Assembly: GCA_905193995.1 (NCBI GenBank)
Contig: CAJJQT010000003.1
Coordinates: forward strand, 1 to 23,125
Direction of reading: 5' to 3'
Origin: an uncultured Porphyromonadaceae bacterium
GTDB taxonomy: Bacteria; Bacteroidota; Bacteroidia; Bacteroidales; Muribaculaceae
Length of the DNA stretch: 23,125 bases
The stretch's first letter is position 1; each line of letters begins with the position of its first letter. The notes beneath the pieces were generated by a model, which did no database searches, was not told the origin of the DNA, and saw only the letters and a list, made by a program, of their open reading frames with translations. A program made the position numbers and the translations under genes. Shown piece by piece: positions 1 through 6,533 of this stretch.

Positions 1-97
1 GAAGCTGCGGCGCGGCCATCAGCCGCACCGACATCCCGGCTACCGCCGCCAAAAGCAGGGCCGCAAGCCGCGCCCTGATCAGACCTGTCCGTTTCAT
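1..97 (-). CDS. N-terminus of an exported protein (partial, runs off the window)
   Basis: The minus strand opens at ATG 97-95 and reads MKRTGLIRARLAALLLAAVA and onwards without a stop to the window edge, about 32 codons. The stretch has basic residues followed by an Ala/Leu-rich hydrophobic core, as in a Sec signal peptide, so the product is probably exported. The mature part lies outside the window, so no function can be given. A Bacteroidetes-type -7 box sits 28 bases upstream of the start, which supports the choice of start. Confidence is moderate because only the signal region is visible. Confidence 0.55.
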   Translation of the reverse strand, partial: MKRTGLIRARLAALLLAAVAGMSVRLMAAPQL

Positions 98-124
98 GAT
101 ATTGATTCTTCGGTAACTGCGTGG

Positions 125-132
125 CAAAGTTA
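125..132 (-). promoter_or_regulatory. -7 promoter box for the left-edge exported gene
   Basis: Read on the minus strand the bases are TAACTTTG, a perfect match to the Bacteroidetes -7 consensus TAnnTTTG, 28 bases before ATG 97. No clear -33 TTTG is visible 19-21 bases upstream, so this rests on the -7 box and its position. Confidence 0.5.
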
Positions 133-211
133 GCAAAAATACGCGAAGAACCCTCAGCCCGGCGGCTCAATAACTGAACCGTTTCGGACAAATCATGCAA
201 CATTTCGCCCT

Positions 212-1125
212 TTAAAATTGCGGCGACTTTTGGAAATAGGAAGCGAGCTTGTCAACGCCTTCTTTATGCTTGGCTGAATTCTTGGTTTTGAGTTTTGCAA
301 TATTATTCAGCTTCCATCTTACAGAGGGATAGTTGCTCAAATCCCCGGCGCAGCATTTGCTCCAGTCAGGATTGCCTTCCTCAAATGATATTAAGAACAC
401 CTTATCCTCCTCAGTCAAACCGTGATTGACCACCTCAATCAGATTTAATCTTGCATTTTGGTAATCCTCGTAACTGAATGGCCCGTCGGTCATCCCTTTG
501 AACTGTCTGTCGAGTGCATCCCGTTGATCAATCGGATTGGGATTCAGGGATTCGACGATTGGCTTATCACTTCCCAAGAGACATAGCATAAAGCCATTCT
601 TCACGGCTCTGAAGTCGTCAGAAGTTATCCCTCTGCAATCAAACAGATCTCGCGGATGCTGACGGCTGAGGGCAGCCGCAATCTTTCCGCCATAAAGCTG
701 GCTCCACGGCACGATATTGGCAAAGCAACTCATGCCAAATTCCGACTTAGCTTTTTCGCAAAGTTGCATCTTTTCGGTATCGCCTATAATTCCTCTTTTG
801 GTTCCGTTGACCTCAATCTTGATTGTAGTTCCGTCTTTGGTACACTGCAATTTCCATACATCCGGCTTATGGATTACACGGATTCCGGGAACAGCCTTCT
901 CTATTGCCGATTTTAGTGCCGAAAGATGTGAGTTGATGTTCGCAAGACTCATGTTTCGGTCCTCTAACGGTGTATATGTAATATCTATTCAACCGAGTAC
1001 CTCGGAAGGTTTCTGTGGAAAAGATTTATCGCAGTTCCGCCATGCACGGCGAAATCCTTTATCTTGAAAACGAGCGGCATCACTCTGACAAGAAGAGCAA
1101 CCTGTCTGCGGTATATATCATTCAT
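212..1125 (-). pseudogene. AbiEii/AbiGii-family nucleotidyltransferase toxin, broken by a -1 frameshift
   Basis: AbiEii toxins are nucleotidyltransferase-fold proteins with a GG(S/T)-x(n)-DxD metal-binding motif. The gene starts at ATG 1125-1123, overlapping the antitoxin stop by 8 bases, and reads MNDIYRRQVALLVRVMPLVF, then AVHGGTAINLFHRNLPRYSV, the usual N-terminus. After Val45 (GTT 993-991) the next codon is GA plus one missing base. The original frame then hits TAG, while the other frame continues IDITYTPLEDRNMSLANINS to a stop at 214-212. Restoring one base gives V-D-I-D-I and a protein of about 304 residues, normal for the family. The downstream part keeps the conserved LYGGKIAAALSRQHPRDLFD block. 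A shorter open frame from ATG 952 lacks the GGT and DxD motifs and should be inactive. A sequencing error cannot be excluded. The family call is firm; the loss of function is likely. Confidence 0.85.
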
Positions 1126-1882
1126 AATCATTCAGTTCTTTAGGGACGGTTATGCGATATTTTGAGATATATACTCCATTGTCGACGAGCTTTAGTTTGG
1201 AATCCGTCAATCCTAATTTACCAGTATCAAGCATATCAAACCAATAATGTCCGGCTTTCTCGGCCATATACAGAAACATTCTTTTTACGCGCTGGCTCGA
1301 TGTGTTTTCAAGCGCGGACTGAACTTTCACTGGATCAAGTGATGTCAGCTGCTCCATTATATAGTACAGATCCATATAATTATAGTGATCCGGCACGAGA
1401 TGCAGACATTCCAGAAATGCCTGCTCCGGCGACGATATTATTATGGGGTAACCGTTTCTGTCAAGAGATTGGGTCTCAGGATTCTTAAAGATGCCCGTAT
1501 GAAAAGGCACTATCGTCATGTCAAACTTGTCACTTCTCACCCAATCATCGACGCTGCTGTTCCTAAAAGCGACCATTAGTCGAGGTTTACCCATCGGCAC
1601 GTAATGGTTGAATCCGAGAAGTTCAAGGGCGGAATGAGCAGCTATCCGTGCATTGTTACCGGTCTGATGTGTATAGCTGTAAACGGCAGCCAAAGCAGAC
1701 AGTTTGTCATTCTTTCTATACATAACCCCACGCGACAAACTTTCAATCCATCCGGAGTCCCGGTATCTCTTTATGAGTTGAGCGGAGTATCCCTCTTTCC
1801 GAAGCCAAGCGGCAAATAGAAGTCCGCCCGGAACAGCATCGGTAAGCAGTCGGTTGATTTTTGATGTTGCTACTACACTCAT
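1118..1882 (-). CDS. AbiEi-type antitoxin / transcriptional repressor
   Basis: This 254-residue protein matches the AbiEi antitoxin layout. A short N-terminal winged-helix-like segment (about residues 20-60, with LRKEGYSAQLIKRYRDSGWI followed by SRGVMYR) would bind DNA. A longer C-terminal domain includes AAHSALELLGFNHYVPMGKP and SSPEQAFLECLHLVP, both typical of the family. In characterised type IV AbiE systems the antitoxin represses its own operon and neutralises the nucleotidyltransferase toxin without stable binding. Here its stop (TGA 1120-1118) overlaps the toxin start by 8 bases, so the two were translationally coupled. A perfect promoter and a 28-bp imperfect palindrome lie just upstream. 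The region is more AT-rich than the sugar locus to the right, suggesting horizontal acquisition. The gene looks intact even though its toxin partner is frameshifted. Confidence 0.85.
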   Translation of the reverse strand: MSVVATSKINRLLTDAVPGGLLFAAWLRKEGYSAQLIKRYRDSGWIESLSRGVMYRKNDKLSALAAVYSYTHQTGNNARIAAHSALELLGFNHYVPMGKPRLMVAFRNSSVDDWVRSDKFDMTIVPFHTGIFKNPETQSLDRNGYPIIISSPEQAFLECLHLVPDHYNYMDLYYIMEQLTSLDPVKVQSALENTSSQRVKRMFLYMAEKAGHYWFDMLDTGKLGLTDSKLKLVDNGVYISKYRITVPKELNDYE

Positions 1883-1910
1883 AGTTGATTATATTATTAA
1901 AATATCAACT
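1883..1910. promoter_or_regulatory. Palindromic operator candidate of the AbiE operon
   Basis: The arms AGTTGAT (1883-1889) and ATCAACT (1904-1910) form an inverted repeat with an AT-rich centre, directly between the -7 box and the antitoxin start codon. AbiEi antitoxins are known to autoregulate by binding inverted repeats at this place, so this is the likely repressor site. The assignment is by position and symmetry only. Confidence 0.6.
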
Positions 1911-1911
1911 G

Positions 1912-1942
1912 CAAAATTAGTAATAATGTTAGAAATAGCAAA
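1912..1942 (-). promoter_or_regulatory. Promoter of the AbiE operon
   Basis: On the minus strand TTTG (1942-1939) is followed after exactly 19 bases by TAATTTTG (1919-1912). Both elements and the spacing match the Bacteroidetes consensus. The start codon of the antitoxin is 29 bases beyond the -7 box. Confidence 0.75.
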
Positions 1943-1952
1943 CCACTTTAGC

Positions 1953-1990
1953 AAAAAAGCATCCGGCTTTATATTGGTAAAGCCGGATGC
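1953..1990 (-). terminator. Rho-independent terminator (minus strand)
   Basis: A perfect 13-bp stem (1959-1971 with 1978-1990, arm GCATCCGGCTTTA) and a 6-base loop are followed on the minus strand by six T residues (1958-1953). It lies immediately downstream of the tmRNA-3'-end-like sequence at 1994-2018. This is where the original ssrA terminator would be if that sequence is the displaced gene end. Confidence 0.8.
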
Positions 1991-1993
1991 TTA

Positions 1994-2018
1994 TAGTGGA
2001 GATGGAGGGACTTGAACC
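1994..2018 (-). repeat. Partial copy of the tmRNA 3' end, att-like scar
   Basis: These 25 bases match 24 of 25 bases of the 3' end of ssrA (3930-3954), in the same orientation. On the minus strand they carry the T-loop GGTTCAAGTCCCTCC, the acceptor strand and the ACTA that follows it. The bases beyond the T-loop diverge and the T-stem no longer pairs well, and no 5' half is present, so this is not a functional tRNA or tmRNA. Shared bases beyond the discriminator argue for descent from this tmRNA rather than from a tRNA. Tyrosine recombinases commonly leave such duplications. Confidence 0.6.
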
Positions 2019-2070
2019 TTTCACTCCAAATGCAGTTATATCAATGATTTAGATATGGGGCATCAGCAAG

Positions 2071-2089
2071 TGGTAACGAGATGGTAACG
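2071..2089. repeat. Short direct repeat next to the att-like scar
   Basis: TGGTAACG occurs at 2071-2078 and again at 2082-2089, an 11-bp period, about 55 bases inside the att-like sequence. Such short spaced repeats resemble recombinase arm-type sites or the leader of an integrase gene. No integrase is encoded here, so the role is inferred from position only. Confidence 0.35.
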
Positions 2090-2150
2090 GAAAACTCCGT
2101 ATCTCTCGACGGCTCTCTTGCCGTTACTGAAATGAGGTATTCAGGTAATG

Positions 2151-2181
2151 CAAAGTTAGTAAAATATTCTCTGAGAATCAA
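2151..2181 (-). promoter_or_regulatory. Orphan promoter reading toward the att-like scar
   Basis: On the minus strand TTG (2181-2179) is followed after 20 bases by TAACTTTG (2158-2151), a good Bacteroidetes promoter. The transcript would run across 2140-1990 and end at the terminator at 1953-1990, with no coding sequence of any size on the way. It may be the remnant promoter of a lost integrase gene or drive a short RNA of roughly 150-190 nt. Confidence 0.45.
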
Positions 2182-2189
2182 GTCAGAAG

Positions 2190-2641
2190 GTTCGTTTTAA
2201 CGATTCTTATGTCGAATGTTAACACTATCAGCGGGACGCAAATGCAGGCTCAAGAATCTCCAGCTCAAGTGCAGATTCTATTTTGGAGATAGTTTCGATC
2301 GAGACAGCGAGAGATTAACTCGGTCAGACATAGTTTAGCTAAAGGTTGAGCGGGCTACCGGGTTGTCGGCCGTTAGGCCATCAAAAGGCGACGGTTCAAC
2401 CGAAGCCGACCACAGCACCCAAAGCCTGAGAATAAATCAAGGTTCAAACCAGTCATTTTTACCTCTAAATCCTGGAAGAGAACAATAATTAATACGTCGA
2501 AAATCCTATTGATGATATGATGAACAATCAAGACTGTCATGTCAATAGAGTGGAATAGCTGGAATTATTCAATGAACAAGTTCTTAGTTGCGTGGCTTCT
2601 GAATTTTTATTCTGCAGGCCAGAAGTTTCATAATTTTTGTC
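2190..2641. other. Intergenic stretch with nothing recognised
   Basis: About 450 bases before the lrgA promoter hold no convincing gene. An open frame in phase with lrgA begins at 2539, but its first 45 codons look non-coding and contain the presumed lrgA -7 box. I see no RNA gene, insertion-sequence end or long repeat. It may be degenerate mobile-element sequence. Confidence 0.5.
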
Positions 2642-2649
2642 TAAATTTG
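2642..2649 (+). promoter_or_regulatory. -7 promoter box for lrgAB
   Basis: TAAATTTG matches TAnnTTTG and lies 25 bases before ATG 2674. The matching -33 element is not clear. The box decides the start codon: it falls inside the longer open frame that begins at 2539, so the downstream ATG is preferred. Confidence 0.55.
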
Positions 2650-2673
2650 CACCGAAATTACTCAATTGACATT

Positions 2674-3048
2674 ATGATACTACAATTCGGAGTTTTGTTT
2701 GCATTTCTCGCCATTGGCGATTTTCTTGTTAATCTCACAGGCATTCCGATTCCGTCAAGCATTATCGGCATGGTGCTCTTGTGCGCATCGCTCAAATTGG
2801 GAATTGTAAAGCTGGGATGGGTGGAAAGACTTTCCGGTTTCCTTGTGCATAATCTCGGATTCTTCTTTGTGCCCGCAGGTATCGGTCTTATGAATTGTCT
2901 CGGGATTATCGCCGACCAATGGATTCCAATAGTTTTCGCCACAGTCATAAGCACATTCATAATCATTGCTGTTACAGGTTGGGTTCACCAGCTTGTGCGC
3001 TCCGCTTCTTCCAAGTTAACTCATAAATTCGCAAAGGAGGCTGAATAA
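2674..3048 (+). CDS. lrgA: LrgA/CidA family membrane protein
   Basis: The 124-residue protein from ATG 2674 (MILQFGVLFAFLAIGDFLVN) is a typical small LrgA/CidA protein. It has about four hydrophobic helices and the family stretch IPIPSSIIGMVLLCASLKLG near residues 27-46. LrgA/CidA proteins are holin-like inner-membrane proteins. With LrgB they affect murein hydrolase activity and cell lysis in Staphylococcus, and pyruvate or organic-acid uptake in several bacteria. The stop overlaps the lrgB start by one base, so the pair is translationally coupled. A longer reading from 2539 is possible but would place the promoter box inside the gene and add residues unlike the family. The two genes lie between the two copies of the tmRNA 3' end. 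Confidence 0.85.
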   Translation: MILQFGVLFAFLAIGDFLVNLTGIPIPSSIIGMVLLCASLKLGIVKLGWVERLSGFLVHNLGFFFVPAGIGLMNCLGIIADQWIPIVFATVISTFIIIAVTGWVHQLVRSASSKLTHKFAKEAE

Positions 3049-3746
3049 TGGATTTCCTGCAAAACAAATTTTTTCTCATAGCCCTTTCTTTCGGCTTCTA
3101 CCTCGGCGCGCAGCTCCTTCAGAGACGCACAGGAATAAAGCTGCTCAATCCTATCCTGATTGCAATAGCTGCAATGATTGTTTTCCTTCTTATATGCGAT
3201 ATCGACTACGATACCTATAAAAAGGGAGGTGAATACATCGACTTCTGGCTCAAGCCTGCGGTGGTTGCCCTCGGTGTACCTCTCTACAAGCAGCTTTCGT
3301 CCATAAAACGGCAACTTCTTCCGCTCCTGCTGTCAGAACTTGCAGGATGTGTTGCCGGTATTGTAAGCGTAGTACTTCTCGCCGATTTATTCGGTGCCGC
3401 TCGTGAAGTTGTCATCTCGCTTGCGCCAAAGGCGGTCACAACACCCATAGCCATGGAGATCTCAAATGCCATGGGAGGTATTGCACCCCTCACTGCTGCG
3501 GTGGTAGTGGCCACCGGGATTTTCGGAGGAATGACCGGGTTTAAAATTGTAAAGATAAGCCATATCCATTCGCCCATTGCAGGTGGCTTGTCTATCGGTA
3601 CGGCAGCACACGCTGTAGGCACCTCCGCAGCTATGGAACGCAGCGAACGCTTTGGTGCATTTTCATCAATAGGGCTGACACTAAACGGTCTCTTCACTGC
3701 TCTTCTCGCTCCAATGATTCTGGGGCTGCTCGGGTATTCCATGTAG
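3048..3746 (+). CDS. lrgB: LrgB/CidB/YohK family membrane protein
   Basis: This 232-residue, very hydrophobic protein has the LrgB family hallmarks. These include LGVPLYKQ after the second helices, SLAPKAVTTPIAMEISNAMG in the middle, GGMTGFKIVKI, and HAVGTSAAMERSERFGAFSS toward the C-terminus. It is the partner of LrgA in an inner-membrane complex implicated in export or uptake of small metabolites such as pyruvate and in control of autolysis. ATG 3048 overlaps the lrgA stop codon (TAATG). It is preceded by AAAGGAGG at 3033-3040, a Shine-Dalgarno sequence that is unusually good for Bacteroidetes, where such sites are generally weak or absent. A terminator follows about 40 bases after the stop. 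Length is normal for the family. Confidence 0.88.
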   Translation: MDFLQNKFFLIALSFGFYLGAQLLQRRTGIKLLNPILIAIAAMIVFLLICDIDYDTYKKGGEYIDFWLKPAVVALGVPLYKQLSSIKRQLLPLLLSELAGCVAGIVSVVLLADLFGAAREVVISLAPKAVTTPIAMEISNAMGGIAPLTAAVVVATGIFGGMTGFKIVKISHIHSPIAGGLSIGTAAHAVGTSAAMERSERFGAFSSIGLTLNGLFTALLAPMILGLLGYSM

Positions 3747-3788
3747 AACATAGTAACGAATAGCCGTCCGTGGCGGTCTTTTTGTCCG

Positions 3789-3813
3789 ATGACGATCCTG
3801 AGTCGTCATTTTT
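3789..3813 (+). terminator. Terminator of lrgAB
   Basis: ATGACGA (3789-3795) pairs perfectly with TCGTCAT (3803-3809) around a 7-base loop and runs into five T residues (3809-3813). It lies downstream of the lrgB stop on the same strand. Confidence 0.65.
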
Positions 3814-3851
3814 AGGCACGAACCTTTAGCTCGCTGCAACTTGATTGTAGC

Positions 3852-3885
3852 AAAAACCGCAGAATTGATTGATATTCTGCGGTTT
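3852..3885 (-). terminator. Terminator of ssrA
   Basis: A perfect 12-bp stem (3854-3865 with 3874-3885, arm AAACCGCAGAAT) is followed on the minus strand by a T tract (3856-3852). It is 48 bases beyond the tmRNA 3' end. The symmetry means it could also stop plus-strand readthrough from lrgAB. Confidence 0.75.
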
Positions 3886-3932
3886 GTCTTAATTATGTCT
3901 TGCGTCGTCCGGAAGGTGTCCGGAACACTTAG

Positions 3933-4328
3933 TGGAGCTGGAGGGACTTGAACCCTCGTCCAAACGCGGAACTAATGTGCTTTCTACGTGCGTATTCTTC
4001 GGTTGGTTTTCGTGTCGCAGCAGGCCGAAGACGACCAACCGTGACCTTATCCTCTGAAATTTCGGACGACCGCCCGAGGCTGCGGCTGTCCTATTCCCCA
4101 AATCTTACACCGCCTGATCGACAAGCCAGGGGACAGGGGCTGTCGGGCGATGTCTCGTCCCTGCGACTGTCGCGGGGATTAAGCTGATCTACTGTACTTC
4201 AATCAAGCAGCGAGAGCGAAGTTGTTTTCGCCAGTTAAATTGTTCGATGTCAGGATTAAAGAGGCTGACCACCATTGCTCTGCACGCTTACACACCACCT
4301 CTACACGCTGTCAAAACCAGTCAGCCCC
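3933..4328 (-). ncRNA. ssrA: tmRNA (transfer-messenger RNA), tag GENNFALAA
   Basis: tmRNA rescues ribosomes stalled on broken messages and tags the nascent peptides for proteolysis. The 5' end GGGGCUGACUGGUUUUGACA (from 4328) is the classic tmRNA start. Its first seven bases pair with CAGCUCC at 3940-3934, giving the alanine-type acceptor stem, followed by discriminator A (3933). The T arm GAGGGUUCAAGUCCCUC is near the 3' end. The tag frame, read on the minus strand from 4232 to 4203, is GGC GAA AAC AAC TTC GCT CTC GCT GCT TGA, i.e. GENNFALAA, with the usual ALAA degradation signal. Total length is about 396 nt. The terminal CCA is not fully encoded (the genome reads ACTA), so it must be added after transcription. 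A terminator lies downstream. The 3' end is duplicated at 1994-2018. Confidence 0.95.
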
Positions 4329-4353
4329 ATTTCGGTTGATGCTTAAAAGCTTG

Positions 4354-4361
4354 CAAAGATA
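4354..4361 (-). promoter_or_regulatory. -7 promoter box of ssrA
   Basis: On the minus strand TATCTTTG, a perfect TAnnTTTG, lies 25 bases before the mature tmRNA 5' end. A short 5' leader removed by RNase P would be expected. The -33 element is unclear. Confidence 0.6.
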
Positions 4362-4417
4362 ACACTTCGCAGGCTTTTTTCGATGAAAGAATCCAAGGAT
4401 TTAAGATTATTTAAGGA

Positions 4418-5296
4418 TCAGGCTGTAAGTTCAGGCGGCAGAATGGGCATGGCGCCTTTCTTGGTGCAGACGAAAGCGGAGGTCTCGACGGCCTTGCAGT
4501 GTGCTTCGGCGACGGTCTTGCCGCGGAGGATGGAGGCGATGAATGCTGCGGTGAATGAATCGCCGGCGCCCACAGTATCGGCGACTTCAACGGTGGGCGT
4601 AGGCTGGAAGGAGACAGTACCCGGGGTGAAGACGTAGCTGCCGTTGATGCCGCAGGTGAGGATGAGCATTTTCAGGTTGTACTTGCCCAGCAGAATCCAG
4701 CACTTGTCCTGCAGGTCGATGCCCGGATAGCCGAACATGCGGCTGATGGTGACGAGCTCCTCGTCGTTGATCTTGAGGATGTTGCAGCGCTTCATCGAGT
4801 TGCAGAGGATCTCCTTGTTGTAGAAGCCCTGACGCAGGTTGACGTCGAACACCACAAGCGAGTCGGGATCCTGGGGCATGGCGTCGAGGAAGAGGTTGAT
4901 GGTCTTGCGCGACACGATGTTGCGCTGGGCCAGCGAGCCGAAGCAGACGGCCTTGGTGCGCTGGGCGAGGTTTTCGAGCATGGCGGTGTAGGGGATGTTG
5001 TCCCAGGCCACGTTTTCCTTGATGTCGTACTGCGGGATGCCGGCCTGGTCGATCTCGACCTGGACTGTGCCGGTCGGGTAGGGAACGGTGGCGATGAGGT
5101 GGTTGAGGCCCTTCGAGGTGAAATTCTCGATGATCTCGTCGCCGAGTGCGTCCTTGCCGACAGCGCTGACTACGGCCGACGGCAGGCCGAACTGGCTGAC
5201 GTGGTAAGCGAAGTTGGCGGGTGCGCCGCCTATTTTTTTGCCTTCGGGCAGCACGTCCCACAGTGCTTCACCCATGCCGACTACGATGTTTTCCAT
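4418..5296 (-). CDS. Fructokinase, PfkB/ribokinase family
   Basis: This 292-residue cytoplasmic kinase belongs to the PfkB family and most likely phosphorylates fructose with ATP, trapping imported sugar for glycolysis. The sugar-binding signature GGAPANFAYHVSQFG starts at residue 23. The C-terminal signature DTVGAGDSFTAAF lies at about 240-252 with Asp246 as the expected catalytic base in the GAGD anion hole. Length and ends are normal. It is the last gene of a minus-strand run: GH32 fructosidase, MFS sugar permease, then this gene after a 31-base gap. This matches the BT1759-BT1758-BT1757 order in the B. thetaiotaomicron levan locus. That context, rather than the motifs alone, makes fructose the likely substrate; PfkB motifs by themselves do not exclude another sugar. 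Confidence 0.88.
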   Translation of the reverse strand: MENIVVGMGEALWDVLPEGKKIGGAPANFAYHVSQFGLPSAVVSAVGKDALGDEIIENFTSKGLNHLIATVPYPTGTVQVEIDQAGIPQYDIKENVAWDNIPYTAMLENLAQRTKAVCFGSLAQRNIVSRKTINLFLDAMPQDPDSLVVFDVNLRQGFYNKEILCNSMKRCNILKINDEELVTISRMFGYPGIDLQDKCWILLGKYNLKMLILTCGINGSYVFTPGTVSFQPTPTVEVADTVGAGDSFTAAFIASILRGKTVAEAHCKAVETSAFVCTKKGAMPILPPELTA

Positions 5297-5327
5297 TGTT
5301 ATATTGTATTTGGTTTTAGGGAGGTGG

Positions 5328-6509
5328 TTATTTCTTGATTATGAGTGTGTAGTAGATCAGGTAGGCTACACCGGCGACCATCACGGCCACAGCGCCGTGC
5401 TGGCCTACAGCGTCGGCTGCATAGCCCATGGCCAGTGGGAAGACAGTGCCGCCGAAGAGGCCCATGATCATCAGGCCTGATACTTCGTTCTTTTCGCTTG
5501 GCGATGCGAGCAGGGCCTGTGCGAAGATGATCGAGAATACGTTGGAGTTGCCGAAGCCTACGAGGGCGATGCCGGTATAGAGCAGCGACAGATCATGTCC
5601 GAAGTAGAGAATGGCCATGCCGGCAAGCATCATCATAACGCTGATGCCGAAGAACGTGCGCGATGCGAGCACGCGGAGGATGAAGGCGCCCAGGAAGCAT
5701 CCGGCCGTACGGAAGATGAAGTAGATGCCGGTGGCGAAGCTGGCTTCCTCAAGCGGAAGTTCCAGCCGCTCCATGATGATCTTGGGGGCGGTGGTGTTGG
5801 TGCCCACGTCGATGCCCACATGGCACATGATGCCAAGGAAGCAGAGCAGGATGAACGGCCGCCCGAGTAGCTTGAGGCATTCACCGACGCCGGAAGCCTT
5901 GTCGGGACGCTCTTCCTCGATAGGCGTTGCGCCGAGGATGGCAACCGAAAGTACCGACACGACGGCGTAGATCAGGAACAGGATGCGCCACGACAGTCCG
6001 AATGTCGGCATGAGGGTGGTGGCCCCCCAGGCAGCGATGATCGGAGCGAGGAAGGATGCGATGGCTTTGACGAACTGACCGAAAGTCAGCGTAGAGGCCA
6101 GTTTGTCGCCGGAAATGAGGTTGGTGACGAGCGGATTGAGTGAGGTCTGCATGATGGCGTTGCCGATGCCAAGCAGCGAGAAGGCCACGAGCATGAACCA
6201 GTAGCTGTCGCCGATGATCGGAATGACCAGCGACACGGCGGTCACGGCCAACGAGATAAGCACTGTGTGCTTGCGGCCGATCTTGTTCATCAGCATGCCG
6301 GTGGGCACAGAGAAGATCAGGAACCAGAAGAATACGAGCGACGGAAACAGATTGGCCTGCGAGTCGGTCAGGCCGAGATCTTTCTGTACGTAGTTGGATG
6401 CCGTTCCGACCAGGTCTACGAACCCCATGGCGAAGAAACAGAACATCACCGGAATGATCTGCAGCAGTGAGCTTTTGCCTGTGGCGGTCATTGTCTTTGT
6501 ATTATTCAT
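5328..6509 (-). CDS. MFS sugar permease (FucP/GluP-like), probable fructose importer
   Basis: The 393-residue protein is a twelve-helix major facilitator. Hydrophobic helices begin near residue 15 (LLQIIPVMFCFFAMGFVDLV). The loop after helix 2 carries GMLMNKIGRKHTVLISLAVT, the MFS motif A region. A run around GIGNAIMQTSLNPLVTNLIS resembles the FucP/GluP sugar-proton symporter group. It would carry fructose released in the periplasm across the inner membrane. It sits 24 bases after the GH32 gene and 31 bases before fructokinase on the same strand, so the three are probably one operon. Position and family match BT1758, the fructose importer of the B. thetaiotaomicron levan locus. Substrate is inferred from context. 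Confidence 0.87.
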   Translation of the reverse strand: MNNTKTMTATGKSSLLQIIPVMFCFFAMGFVDLVGTASNYVQKDLGLTDSQANLFPSLVFFWFLIFSVPTGMLMNKIGRKHTVLISLAVTAVSLVIPIIGDSYWFMLVAFSLLGIGNAIMQTSLNPLVTNLISGDKLASTLTFGQFVKAIASFLAPIIAAWGATTLMPTFGLSWRILFLIYAVVSVLSVAILGATPIEEERPDKASGVGECLKLLGRPFILLCFLGIMCHVGIDVGTNTTAPKIIMERLELPLEEASFATGIYFIFRTAGCFLGAFILRVLASRTFFGISVMMMLAGMAILYFGHDLSLLYTGIALVGFGNSNVFSIIFAQALLASPSEKNEVSGLMIMGLFGGTVFPLAMGYAADAVGQHGAVAVMVAGVAYLIYYTLIIKK

Positions 6510-6533
6510 TTTCAGTGAAAGGGTTTTAGGCTG

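Noticed and set aside
1994..2070. A complete tRNA gene at the T-loop-like sequence
   Set aside because: No 5' acceptor strand complementary to CATCTCC, no D arm or anticodon arm in proper spacing, and the T stem has mismatches. It fits a displaced gene end better.
2539..2673. Extended N-terminus of LrgA starting at 2539
   Set aside because: The extra 45 residues are unlike the family and the likely -7 box at 2642-2649 would lie inside the coding region. The ATG at 2674 gives a normal 124-residue LrgA.
3948..4187. Open frames inside 3889-4187
   Set aside because: They lie within the tmRNA gene on one strand or the other; the RNA structure and tag frame explain this sequence.
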